Positions 37,007-45,266 of a DNA stretch of 64,000 nucleotides are shown one piece after another. The translations under genes and the position numbers were made by a program. The notes beneath the pieces are model-generated. The model was not told the origin of the DNA, did not search any database, and was given only the letters and a program-made list of their open reading frames with translations. This DNA is from Streptococcus infantis ATCC 700779. Lineage in GTDB: Bacteria; Bacillota; Bacilli; Lactobacillales; Streptococcaceae. Numbering within the stretch: the stretch's first letter is position 1; every line of letters starts with the position of its first letter. The DNA is taken from the NCBI RefSeq assembly GCF_000187465.1, contig NZ_GL732439.1:1682189-1746188 (forward strand), read 5' to 3'.

Positions 37007-37840
37007 ATGAACCATAAGATTGCAATTTTATCAGACATACATGGCAACACGACGGCCTTAGCTGGAGTACTTGAGGACGCTAAAAATTTGGGAGCGACTG
37101 AATATTGGCTTTTGGGAGATATTTTTCTTCCTGGGCCGGGAGCAAATGACTTGGTGGCTCTTTTGAAAGGCCTACCCATTACAGCATCCGTTCGAGGAAA
37201 CTGGGATGATTGTGTTTTAGAGGCTTTAGATGGGCAATATGGTTTAGAGGATCCTCAAGAAATTCAGCTTCTCAGGATGACTCAGTATTTGATGGAGCGC
37301 CTAAACCCAGAGCAAATTGATTGGTTGAGGAATCTACCTATGGTAGCCAAGAAAGAAGTTGAAGGCTTGCGTTTTTCTCTTTCTCATAATTTACCTGAGA
37401 AAAATTACGGTGGTGATTTGCTGGTCGAAAATGGTACCGAAAAATTTGACCAGCTACTTGATGAAGCTACAGATGTAGCCGTCTATGGACATGTCCATAA
37501 ACAGCTTTTGCGTTATGGTAGTCAAGGTCAACAAATCATCAATCCAGGTTCGATTGGTATGCCTTATTTTGACTGGAATGGGCTGAAAAATCACCGAGCT
37601 CAGTATGCCTTACTTGAAGTTGAAAATGGTGAATTAGTCAATATTCAATTTCGAAAAATTGCCTATGACTATGAAGCAGAACTAGAATCAGCCAAGGCCA
37701 AAGGACTTCCTTTTATCGAAATGTATGAAGAATTGCGGCGAGAGGATAATTACCAAGGACATAATAGAGATTTGTTAGCTAGTTTAATTGAAAAGCATGA
37801 ATATGCAGAGGATGTTAAGAATTATTTTGAATTTTTGTAA
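37007..37840 (+). CDS. Metallophosphoesterase, cargo of unit 1
   Basis: A calcineurin-like phosphoesterase of 277 residues with the metal-ligand motifs SDIHGN, LLGDIF, RGNWDD and GHVH in order. It resembles the YfcE/ApaH-like group that acts on phosphodiesters or dinucleotides; the substrate is unknown. An extended -10 (TGC TATAAT, 36929-36937) and ribosome site lie upstream. It is the only intact cargo gene of the truncated first element unit. Confidence 0.85.
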   Translation: MNHKIAILSDIHGNTTALAGVLEDAKNLGATEYWLLGDIFLPGPGANDLVALLKGLPITASVRGNWDDCVLEALDGQYGLEDPQEIQLLRMTQYLMERLNPEQIDWLRNLPMVAKKEVEGLRFSLSHNLPEKNYGGDLLVENGTEKFDQLLDEATDVAVYGHVHKQLLRYGSQGQQIINPGSIGMPYFDWNGLKNHRAQYALLEVENGELVNIQFRKIAYDYEAELESAKAKGLPFIEMYEELRREDNYQGHNRDLLASLIEKHEYAEDVKNYFEFL

Positions 37841-37870
37841 AAGTTCCTTTAACTAACAGATACTAAATAA

Positions 37871-37893
37871 ACGATTGGATTAGCCAATCGTTT
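37871..37893 (+). terminator. Terminator of the metallophosphoesterase gene
   Basis: Arms aacgattgg / ccaatcgtt around a 5-nt loop, with a short T run. Confidence 0.7.
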
Positions 37894-37931
37894 CAGAATG
37901 AAGACAAAGTCCTTAGAAGTAATACTTCATA

Positions 37932-37961
37932 GAAAAAGCGAGCCTAAAACTCGCTTTTTCT
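37932..37961. terminator. Duplicated terminator, copy 1
   Basis: Stem aaaaagcgag / ctcgcttttt, repeated with its surroundings at 44511-44541 as part of the duplicated repressor 3' region. Confidence 0.8.
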
Positions 37962-38125
37962 ATTTATTTAATAGCTCCTTATTTTCAATTAAGAGTTCTA
38001 ATGGAGATTTTTCTCTTGCTACAATAAAACCAGGTTCATATTGGGTATGAAATGTTCTTTTCTGAGAAGTTGGATCAATATACAACTCTTCTCCATCTTC
38101 TGTGTATAGTTGGTTGCCTCTTGTT
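37960..38125 (-). pseudogene. Truncated copy of the element's XRE repressor
   Basis: Encodes only the last 55 or so residues of the repressor at 44543-45052 (TRGNQLYTEDGEELYIDPTS ... SPLELLIENKELL). Nucleotide identity with 44473-44706 is very high across the gene end, the terminator and beyond, and stops abruptly at 38125, where the second left-end repeat begins. The helix-turn-helix half is missing, so it cannot bind DNA. Confidence 0.85.
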
Positions 38126-38259
38126 ATGGATTTGTAAGAACTTTTCATATTGAAAATAAACAAAAATGTTGAAATATAGCTGATTTTAGGGAAATACTTT
38201 TAGGTATTTTCAATGTCAGAATTTAAAAATGGGGCAAAAGTGGGGCAAAAACGAATGAC
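38126..38259 (+). repeat. Element left-end repeat, copy 2
   Basis: Second copy of the sequence at 36756-36892, here joined to the broken repressor instead of an att core. It marks the left end of the complete second unit. Confidence 0.85.
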
Positions 38260-38408
38260 TCATAAAGGTTTCCTATTAGAAACAGGATTTACTCAATTAG
38301 AAGTTGCTTGAAGAATTAGATAAAAAGAATGTGTTTGATATTGAAGACTATATCAAGAGAAAAGGCAAAGTTAAGCTTAATAGAAATACAGTAATTACAA
38401 GATTGTAA
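38255..38408 (+). pseudogene. Frameshifted small ORF at the start of unit 2
   Basis: Begins ATG and reads MTHKGFLLETGFTQLEVA before a stop. A +1 shift at that point opens EELDKKNVFDIEDYIKRKGK and continues to a stop at 38408. Together they would give about 50 residues. No family recognised; probably a decayed element gene. The remaining sequence up to 38486 contains only the promoter (TGG TATAAT) of the next gene. Confidence 0.4.
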
Positions 38409-38486
38409 TATTTTTCTGTTATAGCTTTATGTGACAGGGATAAATATGGTATAATAAGACAAATTTGAAGGTGTAGAGGTAAGCAT

Positions 38487-39104
38487 TTGAAAGAGAATAG
38501 ACCTGATTTTCGAGATATAAAATCATTTGAAGAATTTAACAGATACTACTGGTATCGAGATGAACTTTCACAAATTTGTAAATCTCTTGGATTGGAGTAT
38601 AGATGTACAAAACAGGAGCTGAATCATATTATAGAACAATATTTTAAGGGAAATAGGATAGAAAAATTTTTGAGCAAAGGAAACAAAAATCAATCCGAAG
38701 TTATAACATTAGATACACCGTTACTTGAATGCGGATTTTCTTTTAACCAAAAATTTCGAGAATATTTTTCAGAGGTAATAGGCGTTAATTCGTTTAAATT
38801 TAATGCTGATATGGCAACAGCTTGGCGAAAAGTAAAAAGGGATAACGATATAAAATTTACAATCCAAGATATGATTAAAATATACTATGGAGAATCAGAC
38901 TATGCCAAATATGATAATTCAGTTTGCCAATGGAACCAATTTTTAAAAGATTTTTGTGCAGATGAATTTAGCGAATACTATTCTAACAAGTTAAAAGCTG
39001 CAGCTATCCTTTGGAAAGAAGTTAGAGATTCAAAAAATGAAAAAATATATTCACGGGAACTTTTGAAAAAATATGAGGATAAAATAGAGGCGTACTGTAA
39101 GTAA
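38487..39104 (+). CDS. SAP domain / DUF6434-like protein, cargo of unit 2
   Basis: A protein of 205 residues with a TTG start preceded by agaggt. The first 60 residues form a SAP-like helix-extended loop-helix (SFEEFNRYYWYRDELSQICK ... TKQELNHIIEQYFKGN), a fold that binds AT-rich DNA. The rest (DTPLLECGFSFNQKFREYFS, YGESDYAKYDNSVCQWNQFL) matches what I remember of the DUF6434 domain of Firmicutes SAP proteins. Very AT-rich, unlike core genes. Function unknown; a DNA-binding accessory protein of the element. Confidence 0.6.
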   Translation: MKENRPDFRDIKSFEEFNRYYWYRDELSQICKSLGLEYRCTKQELNHIIEQYFKGNRIEKFLSKGNKNQSEVITLDTPLLECGFSFNQKFREYFSEVIGVNSFKFNADMATAWRKVKRDNDIKFTIQDMIKIYYGESDYAKYDNSVCQWNQFLKDFCADEFSEYYSNKLKAAAILWKEVRDSKNEKIYSRELLKKYEDKIEAYCK

Positions 39105-39179
39105 ACAAATCCCAAGTTATAAGTTTCTATTAGATGAAACCTATAAAATTTGTACAAATATTGTAGGTTAGGAGAAGAA

Positions 39180-39314
39180 TTGTTTTCAAAAGATGTCTAT
39201 AAGTGGGTAGGAGGAAGTGTACTTGGTTCGTATTTTGTAAGCACTACTTCAAGTCATTATGATTGGGCGATGAAGAAATTAAAAGCACGTCAAAAAAATT
39301 GTAAGAAAAAATAA
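39180..39314 (+). CDS. Small 44-residue protein, possibly DUF6110-like
   Basis: TTG start with a good ribosome site (taggaga). The peptide has a short glycine-rich hydrophobic segment (VYKWVGGSVLGSYFV) and a basic tail, a layout seen in DUF6110 proteins, but it is shorter than usual and may be truncated. It lies in a 415-bp gap that otherwise holds only terminators. Confidence 0.35.
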   Translation: MFSKDVYKWVGGSVLGSYFVSTTSSHYDWAMKKLKARQKNCKKK

Positions 39315-39380
39315 GCAGATATGGTATCTTTTTGGTAGCTAAACAGACAAAATATCTTGTTTTTTGCAAATAATACTTAA

Positions 39381-39411
39381 AAAGAATGTTGATTTATCAG
39401 CATTCTTTTTT
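39381..39411 (+). terminator. Terminator after the small ORF
   Basis: Stem aaagaatg / cattcttt with a 12-nt loop and a T run. Confidence 0.75.
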
Positions 39412-39484
39412 ATTTCAAATGTATTCTCGGAATTTGGTTTAAAAGCCTATAATACTCAATGATTAGACTAAAGATGAATAAAAT

Positions 39485-39516
39485 GGAGAAAACTCTAATG
39501 GTTCTTCTCCATTTTT
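39485..39516. terminator. Terminator of the lantibiotic two-component operon
   Basis: Stem tggagaa / ttctcca flanked by A and T runs, 3 bp beyond the kinase stop codon on the minus strand. Confidence 0.65.
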
Positions 39517-39519
39517 TGG

Positions 39520-40890
39520 CTAATTGGTAATGTTGAAAATTGGAAGTGAAATGATACTTTCAAAGAATTCATTTTGGATACTAGCAAACGAAATAGAACC
39601 CTGATGCAAATCAACAATTTGTTTTGAAATTTTTAGCCCAATTCCAGTCGTTCTAATTTTAGAAATATCAATGTTTTTAAAAGATAATTCATTAAGTTCA
39701 GCAATTTTTTCTGGTGAAGCTCCCTGTCCATTATCTTTGATTTCGACAATTACATTTGTATCTTTTTTGTATAAGTGGATTCTTATTGTGCAACCCTTTT
39801 CGTTATGTAAAACAGAGTTGTAGATGATATTATGGATAACTCTTGTGATTAAAAACTGCTCAATCATGATAGATTGATTAACAAGTGAATAATCGTAATC
39901 AAATTCAAATTCAAATTCATTCCAGATTTCTTGATTTAAAATATGGATGAGAATGTCTTTGAAGAAGGGGATAATTTTTGTTTCAGTCTGATTTAATTGA
40001 AGATGACCGGATGAAAGGCGAGCTACTATATTTAAGTCATTTAAAACATTTTGGATGTAATAGGATTCCGTCAATATTGGACGAATATGTTTTTTAAACT
40101 GTGTATCTAGTTCAGAATCATTTAACAAGGACGCGTTAGAAATGATGACAGAAAGAGGTGTTTTGATATCGTGTGCAATACCTGAAATCCATTGCTCTTT
40201 AAAGACTTCATTCTCTTTGAGTAGAGTATCGGTTTGATTAATTGCAGTTGTAAGATATTCTAGTTCTGATATAGAATTTATTGGATTTTTTAAACCATAT
40301 GGGAGATTCTGAATAGCAGTTACAAGAGGCACAATTTTACGATTGATATGCGTCACGCCATAGTAGTAAAGAAAAGCGAAATAAAGGCAGTTGAAAAGCA
40401 ATACTCCAAATGCTATTAGTGGAAACAGGCGGAGACTATCTATATCTAAGTAATTAAAACTATAACGAGCAATTTTATCTTTTGGAAAACCAACAACAAT
40501 GATGTATCCACCTTTTATCTGACTAAAAACAGGATAATCTGAAAGATAATAGCGAGAAAACTGTAAAATGTCCCCGTAGTCAAATTGCGAAGGAACTTCT
40601 GTAGGTTTATACTGTTCGTACACTTGTTTTCCAGTCTGCTTATCCAATACCATGAGCCATAACTTTTGTTCTTTTAGACTAGAAATATCATTTTCAGGTA
40701 TGTGGACGTTATTATTTGTGATGGTAATGTGTTCAGAAATTATTTTCACAGTCTCAGTAGCAGTTTGCTTTTTACTAATGTAGAAAACAAAACTGGCAAT
40801 TAGAATAATATTGGTAATAAAGATAATGATGGAAGAAAAGATAAATTTCTTTAGTGAATACCTTAAAATTTTGGTTTGATTCATAATCAT
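39520..40890 (-). CDS. Lantibiotic-type sensor histidine kinase (LanK)
   Basis: A kinase of 456 residues. Two membrane helices (about 12-33 and 155-178) frame an extracytoplasmic sensor of about 120 residues. The H box is SGIAHDIKTPLSVIISNAS, the N box ITRVIHNIIYNSVLHN and the G box DNGQGASPEKI. The start overlaps the regulator stop (ATGA). This box pattern is typical of NisK/SpaK/ScnK-type bacteriocin kinases. It sits divergent to a lantibiotic structural-gene remnant and immunity transporter, so it probably senses a lantibiotic made by another cell. Confidence 0.82.
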   Translation of the reverse strand: MIMNQTKILRYSLKKFIFSSIIIFITNIILIASFVFYISKKQTATETVKIISEHITITNNNVHIPENDISSLKEQKLWLMVLDKQTGKQVYEQYKPTEVPSQFDYGDILQFSRYYLSDYPVFSQIKGGYIIVVGFPKDKIARYSFNYLDIDSLRLFPLIAFGVLLFNCLYFAFLYYYGVTHINRKIVPLVTAIQNLPYGLKNPINSISELEYLTTAINQTDTLLKENEVFKEQWISGIAHDIKTPLSVIISNASLLNDSELDTQFKKHIRPILTESYYIQNVLNDLNIVARLSSGHLQLNQTETKIIPFFKDILIHILNQEIWNEFEFEFDYDYSLVNQSIMIEQFLITRVIHNIIYNSVLHNEKGCTIRIHLYKKDTNVIVEIKDNGQGASPEKIAELNELSFKNIDISKIRTTGIGLKISKQIVDLHQGSISFASIQNEFFESIISLPIFNITN

Positions 40891-41585
40891 GATAACAATT
40901 TATATCCTAGCCCTTTAGCTGTCTTTAAATATTGAGGTTTTGAAGGATTTTCTTCTATTTTTTCTCGAATTTTCCGAATATGTACAGTCAAAGAGTTTTC
41001 ATAACCAAAGCTATCCACTCCCCAAATCGTATCACAGAGAGATTCGGTTGAAACGATGTAATTTTTATTATCGTAAAGTTTTTTCAAAATCTGAATTTCA
41101 ATTGGCGTAATAGAAATTTCTGCTCCATTTTTTTGTACTGTTGCATTCCGAAAACTCACCAAAGTCTGTCCAATCTGTATTGTTTCCTGTTCTGATTTAT
41201 AACTTCTACGGAGCAGAGCCATAATACGATAGATAAGATTTTTTGGAATGAAGGGTTTCATGATATAATCATCACCACCAGCATTGAAACCAGCTATCTC
41301 ATCTTCAGGATTATTTTTGGCAGTCAGAAAGAGGATAGGAGTATCGCCTTTTTTTCGGATATGTTTTGCTAATGTGTAGCCATCCCCATCGGGTAGCATA
41401 ATGTCCAAAAGGAAAAGGTCGAACTGCTCTATTTCAATCATGTCCAAACTAGATTCTATATCATAGGCTGATGTTAGATTGGAAAATCCGTAGGCAGTGA
41501 GAATATCTCTTATGGAAGAGTTTAAAATTTTGTCGTCATCAATGATAAGGATGTGCTTATTCAGGAGTTGTTGTTCGAAACTCAT
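40887..41585 (-). CDS. Lantibiotic-type response regulator (LanR), OmpR family
   Basis: A regulator of 232 residues: receiver domain with acidic residues in LIIDDDKIL (15-17), phospho-acceptor Asp in FLLDIMLPDGDG (about 58) and Lys in DDYIMKPF, followed by an OmpR/PhoB winged helix (PIEIQILKKLYDNKNYIVST, VHIRKIREKIEENPSKPQYL). First gene of the operon with the kinase; 180 bp of divergent promoter region separate it from the lantibiotic precursor remnant. Confidence 0.87.
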   Translation of the reverse strand: MSFEQQLLNKHILIIDDDKILNSSIRDILTAYGFSNLTSAYDIESSLDMIEIEQFDLFLLDIMLPDGDGYTLAKHIRKKGDTPILFLTAKNNPEDEIAGFNAGGDDYIMKPFIPKNLIYRIMALLRRSYKSEQETIQIGQTLVSFRNATVQKNGAEISITPIEIQILKKLYDNKNYIVSTESLCDTIWGVDSFGYENSLTVHIRKIREKIEENPSKPQYLKTAKGLGYKLLS

Positions 41586-41676
41586 AATCTTACCTCGCTT
41601 ATTTAAATTATACCATTTAAAAGAGTGAAAAAAAGAAAAATACTTTAATCTTAATGTAAAATTAAGGTTAGCTTAG

Positions 41677-41704
41677 TTTAAAATTAATCTAGCATGTCTA
41701 TAAT
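41677..41704 (+). promoter_or_regulatory. Promoter of the lantibiotic precursor/immunity operon
   Basis: TTTAAA and TATAAT are 16 bp apart. Upstream, the 7-bp motif ttaatct occurs at 41645-41651 and 41684-41690 with related AT-rich repeats between, a plausible binding site for the response regulator. Transcription from here would reach the immunity genes through the fused remnant. Confidence 0.45.
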
Positions 41705-41765
41705 AAAGACATAACCTAGATAGAGATACTTCTCAAATTAATTTTAATCAGTGAGGTATTTCCAA

Positions 41766-41906
41766 ATGGTTAAACAACAAATGAATCTCGTTGAGATTGA
41801 AGCAATGAATTCTCTTCAAGAATTGACTCTTGAAGAACTTGATAACGTTCTTGGTGCTGGTGGTGGAGTAATCCAAATCCATTTTATTCAGACAAAACAA
41901 TGGTAA
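41766..41906 (+). pseudogene. Truncated class II lantibiotic precursor (lacticin 481 / streptococcin A-FF22 type)
   Basis: Encodes 46 residues. The leader MNSLQELTLEELDNVLGAGG (from residue 14) has the acidic repeats and double-Gly-type cleavage site of the lacticin 481 group. The core starts GGVIQ as in that group (GGSGVIHTISHEC...) and then changes to IHFIQTKQW and stops, with no Ser, Cys or ring-forming Thr pattern. The switch point coincides with out-of-frame sequence from the end of an ABC exporter. The mature peptide is therefore lost by deletion. Confidence 0.72.
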
Positions 41907-42067
41907 TAGTGACTCACCAATTAGATATTGTGAATTATGTTGATTCTATCATTTTTGTTGATAAGAGTAGTAGAGATGTTATCAAAGATACTCATGATAA
42001 TTTGATTCATGGAAATCAAAATTATAGAAAATTTTTTAGTTTAATGGAGGAAGTTCATAATGATTAG
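41876..42067 (+). pseudogene. 3' remnant of a lantibiotic ABC exporter (LanT)
   Basis: Read in the second frame, this gives PFYSDKTMVIVTHQLDIVNY and continues to a stop that overlaps the ATG of the next gene by 8 bp. THQLDIV is the H-switch region at the end of an ABC ATPase domain, and the later DTHDNLI segment is the usual exporter tail. Everything before it (peptidase, membrane and Walker A regions) and the modification gene lanM are missing. Confidence 0.68.
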
Positions 42068-42971
42068 TAATGTTTTACAGATAAAAAACTTACAAAAGGA
42101 ATTTAAGGACACTCAGGTAGTTAACCTTAGTTCCTTATCAGTTCAACAAGGTGAGATTTATGGTTTTCTAGGTCCAAATGGAGCTGGGAAAACAACCACC
42201 ATGAAGATGATTTTGTCTTTGATTTCTCGTACAGCTGGGGATATTGAAGTGTTCGGTCAATCCATAGGTACGGACAAGCAGTATCTTAATCAGATTGGCT
42301 CTATGATTGAAGAACCGTCTTATTATCCTAATTTGACAGGCTATGAAAATCTCTTGGTTTTCCAAAAAATCCTTGGATTTGATAAGAAAAATATTCAGGA
42401 AACCTTGAAAATTGTTGGGTTAGATCAACCTAAAAACAAGAAAAAATTGGTTAAAGATTATTCTCTGGGTATGAAACAGCGTTTGGCTTTAGCCTTTGCC
42501 TTAGTCAAGAAACCGCGTTTGTTGATACTGGATGAACCAACTAACGGGCTAGACCCAGCAGGGATTCATGAAATTCGGGAACTGATTATCAAGTTGGCAA
42601 AAGAACAGGGCATTACTGTCTTCATCTCTACCCATATCCTTTCTGAAGTAGAGCATATCGCTGACCGTGTAGGGATTATCAATCATGGTCAACTCGTTTA
42701 CGAGGGAGAAATTCGTAAAATTCAGTCCAATAAATGGCTGGAAGTGCGTGGGGATTTTAGAGGTCGACGTGAAGCCATTAGCCAAGTGTTATTTGGTTAT
42801 CCGTGCAAGATGTTAGAAATACATGAGGATAAACTCAAGCTGACTAACCTTGCCGACCAGCAGATTTCTAGTTTGTTACGAGATTTAATAGTCGAGGAAG
42901 TTCCAATTTATGAAGTGAAGCAAGAACAAGAAACCTTGGAATCTATCTTCCTCAACTTAACCAAGGAGTGA
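42060..42971 (+). CDS. Lantibiotic immunity ABC transporter ATP-binding protein (LanF type)
   Basis: An ATPase of 303 residues: Walker A GPNGAGKTT (about residue 38), signature YSLGMKQRLALAFAL, Walker B LLILDEPTNGLDPAG, H-loop STHILSEVEHI, and a C-terminal extension typical of lantibiotic-protection ATPases. Ribosome site ggagga lies inside the exporter remnant. With the two permeases that follow it forms an FEG-type complex that removes lantibiotics from the membrane. Confidence 0.88.
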   Translation: MISNVLQIKNLQKEFKDTQVVNLSSLSVQQGEIYGFLGPNGAGKTTTMKMILSLISRTAGDIEVFGQSIGTDKQYLNQIGSMIEEPSYYPNLTGYENLLVFQKILGFDKKNIQETLKIVGLDQPKNKKKLVKDYSLGMKQRLALAFALVKKPRLLILDEPTNGLDPAGIHEIRELIIKLAKEQGITVFISTHILSEVEHIADRVGIINHGQLVYEGEIRKIQSNKWLEVRGDFRGRREAISQVLFGYPCKMLEIHEDKLKLTNLADQQISSLLRDLIVEEVPIYEVKQEQETLESIFLNLTKE

Positions 42972-43726
42972 GTCTTATGTTGAATAATTTGTCTATTGAA
43001 TTGCTCAAGGCAAAACGAACCAAATCCTTCTTCATTATCATACTAGTTATGGGAGTCGGATTTGCTTGGGCAATTGCAGCCGCTACACGTTACCTAAGTA
43101 ATCCAGACATGCACCAGATTAACCTAATTTTCTATATGATAAAAGAAGTAAATGGCTTGATTCTCCCTATCGTGATTGCTCTCTTTGTATCCCGGATTGT
43201 CAAGAACGAGAAGGAGGGCAACACTTTCAAACTGCTTTTGGCAAATGGTGAAAATGTACGGCATATCTTTCTGAGTAAGCTTGGCCTGACTATGTTCGTT
43301 TTGACCTTTCTCGCTATTTTGGAGGGAGTAGTAGTCCAGTTGATTGCAAACTTTTCTGGTCTAGAAATGCCTGTTAGCCTAATCCTCTGGCAAATCGTCA
43401 TTTTCTTGCTAGCATCTTTTGTCTTAACCTGTCTGTTTTTGACTTTGCAGTTTTTACTGAAAAAGCAGGCATTGATAATGGCATTAGGGATTTTCGGAGG
43501 ATTTCTTGGAGTTGGATTTGGTCATGCAACAGCTTTTCTACAGCTGATTTTCCCATTTGGTGGTATAGCATATCTGTCTCTGGTGGATTACCAGAAAGTC
43601 GCCAGTCAAGTGAGTTATGTTTTGGCGACAAACCTAGGATTTAAACTCTTTACATATTTGCCAATAGCCCTAATCTATCTCTTCTTATCTCTCTATCTAG
43701 TTGAAAAGAAAGGAGGCAAGCTATGA
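42968..43726 (+). CDS. Lantibiotic immunity ABC transporter permease (LanE type)
   Basis: A protein of 252 residues with six membrane helices; the first helix begins after KAKRTKSFFIIILVMG and a conserved cytoplasmic loop reads RIVKNEKEGNTFKLLLANGE. The gene overlaps the ATPase gene by 4 bp. Length and topology match LanE/MutE family permeases. Confidence 0.83.
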   Translation: MSLMLNNLSIELLKAKRTKSFFIIILVMGVGFAWAIAAATRYLSNPDMHQINLIFYMIKEVNGLILPIVIALFVSRIVKNEKEGNTFKLLLANGENVRHIFLSKLGLTMFVLTFLAILEGVVVQLIANFSGLEMPVSLILWQIVIFLLASFVLTCLFLTLQFLLKKQALIMALGIFGGFLGVGFGHATAFLQLIFPFGGIAYLSLVDYQKVASQVSYVLATNLGFKLFTYLPIALIYLFLSLYLVEKKGGKL

Positions 43727-44451
43727 TGTCTTATCTATCAGTAGAATGGCGGAAAACCCAAAAATTTTCCATGTTGATGATTGGTATTTTCTTCTTAGCT
43801 TTTTGTAGCCTGATTGGTCTTGGTATTTACTTAGGTGCAGCTTATTCTATGGTTGCAGAAAGTGAAAAAGTGCCTGTTTTATGGGGACAATTGACCTTCT
43901 ATTATAGCCAGCTTTTCTTTCCGATTTTGGTCAGCATTTATGTAGCCATGATGTTAGGAAAAGAGTTTGATAGGAAAAATATTGAATTTCTCAGAGCTAA
44001 TAATGTCAGTCTTGGGAAATTATTGTTGGCAAAAGAAATAGTAATTATCTTGTTTATTGCTGTTTTACAGTTGTTCTTGTTTGGTATTTTTTATGTCAGT
44101 GCTCACCTAATTCATTTAGAAATTTCTAATTTGTTCACCTACCTTAAGTGGGATTTATTGGGGATTTTTGGAACAATTAGTATGATGGCAGTACAGTTTT
44201 TTGTGACAGCTAAAACTCGTGTTTTTAGTAAATCTGTGGGAATTGGTTCTATTGGTACTTTCGTAGGATTCATGATGATTTTTGTATCTGATAAATTATC
44301 TTTAATCTATCCCTACTCCCAAGCTATGGTGGCAATGCGGTCACGGAATTTGATAGACTTTAATTTAGTGGAAATATTGCTGTTTATCATTGTAAATATT
44401 CTTCTGTGGGGGATTTTTCATACATTGAGTAATAAAGAATTGCATAAGTAA
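43723..44451 (+). CDS. Lantibiotic immunity ABC transporter permease (LanG type)
   Basis: A protein of 242 residues with six membrane helices; the counterpart loop reads MMLGKEFDRKNIEFLRANNV. It overlaps the LanE gene by 4 bp. Last gene of the immunity operon, followed by the duplicated terminator region and the convergent repressor gene. Confidence 0.83.
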   Translation: MMSYLSVEWRKTQKFSMLMIGIFFLAFCSLIGLGIYLGAAYSMVAESEKVPVLWGQLTFYYSQLFFPILVSIYVAMMLGKEFDRKNIEFLRANNVSLGKLLLAKEIVIILFIAVLQLFLFGIFYVSAHLIHLEISNLFTYLKWDLLGIFGTISMMAVQFFVTAKTRVFSKSVGIGSIGTFVGFMMIFVSDKLSLIYPYSQAMVAMRSRNLIDFNLVEILLFIIVNILLWGIFHTLSNKELHK

Positions 44452-44510
44452 TGCGAAGACTCTTAGGGGTCTCAGATTGAAGACAAAGTCCTTAGAAGTT
44501 ATACTTCATA

Positions 44511-44541
44511 GAAAAAGCGAGCCTAAAACTCGCTTTTTTTA
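44511..44541. terminator. Duplicated terminator, copy 2
   Basis: Stem aaaaagcgag / ctcgcttttt serving the convergent immunity operon and repressor gene; part of the block repeated at 37893-38125. Confidence 0.85.
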
Positions 44542-44542
44542 T

Positions 44543-45052
44543 TTAATCTAATAGCTCCTTATTTTCAATTAAGAGTTCTAGTGGAGATTTTTCTCTTGCT
44601 ACAATAAAACCAGGTTCATATTGGGTATGAAGTGTTCTTTTCTGAGAAGTTGGATCAATATACAACTCTTTTCCATCTTCTGTGTATAGTTGGTTGCCTC
44701 TTGTTAGGTAAAGTAAATCCTCTAAGTGTTGTCCATTAGTATGTAGGAAATGCTCGATGTATTTGACAGCTTTTAAAATCTCACTTACTTTATCAGAGTA
44801 TTCATTCGATTCAAGAACACTCTTTTCTAACTCAATCTCTTTACTAGTTCCAAATAGTTGGGTTGGAGTTGCGTTAAAATATTCTGCTATCTTATCCAAA
44901 TTTGCAAAGGTAGGATAGCTTTTTTGTTTTTCGTAATCAGAGATGGACTGTTTACCGATTCCTAAATCTTCAGCTAGTTGAGTTTGGCTTACTCCTTTTT
45001 CTATGCGTAGTCGTGCCAAATTGGGTCCAAAATTTTGAATAATAAAGGTCAT
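44543..45052 (-). CDS. XRE-family repressor of the element
   Basis: A protein of 169 residues with an N-terminal helix-turn-helix (VSQTQLAEDLGIGKQSISDY) followed by a flexible region and a C-terminal segment (ITRGNQ-like LTRGNQLYTEDGKELYIDPT). It is divergent from the Rep/Xis/Int operon and is the likely switch of excision; AT-rich palindromes in the gap (45151-45174) are candidate operators. A broken copy of its 3' half lies at 37960-38125. Confidence 0.83.
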   Translation of the reverse strand: MTFIIQNFGPNLARLRIEKGVSQTQLAEDLGIGKQSISDYEKQKSYPTFANLDKIAEYFNATPTQLFGTSKEIELEKSVLESNEYSDKVSEILKAVKYIEHFLHTNGQHLEDLLYLTRGNQLYTEDGKELYIDPTSQKRTLHTQYEPGFIVAREKSPLELLIENKELLD

Positions 45053-45150
45053 GGGAAACTCCTATTTTTATTTTTAACTTATTTTATCACCTATAAACTT
45101 ACAAATCAAGTTTTTGGTTGACTAATTAAAATATTTTTTATAAAATATAT

Positions 45151-45174
45151 TTATAACTTATAAATAAGTTATAA
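45151..45174. promoter_or_regulatory. Palindrome in the repressor/rep intergenic region
   Basis: Arms ttataacttat and ataagttataa separated by two bases make a perfect 11-bp inverted repeat, positioned between the divergent repressor and rep genes. It is probably the operator of the XRE repressor. Confidence 0.5.
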
Positions 45175-45266
45175 ATAATACAAAAATAGCTCGTAAGTTT
45201 AGGATTGGTGAGTGGGGAGGAAGTTGAGGACGAGACTATGACTTATGACTATTCGAAGCCTTGGAG

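Noticed and set aside
37007..37840. Metallophosphoesterase considered as a core gene outside the element
   Set aside because: It lies inside attL and is followed by a broken copy of the element repressor, so it is best seen as cargo of the first unit.
36756..38259. Repeated left-end block considered as an insertion sequence or CRISPR
   Set aside because: There are only two copies, no transposase or terminal inverted repeat, and the repeat tracks the ends of integrative units, which explains it better.
41876..41906. The end of the lantibiotic ORF read as an unusual mature peptide
   Set aside because: The residues after GGVIQ lack Ser/Thr/Cys ring pattern, and the same DNA encodes an ABC exporter tail in another frame whose stop overlaps lanF.
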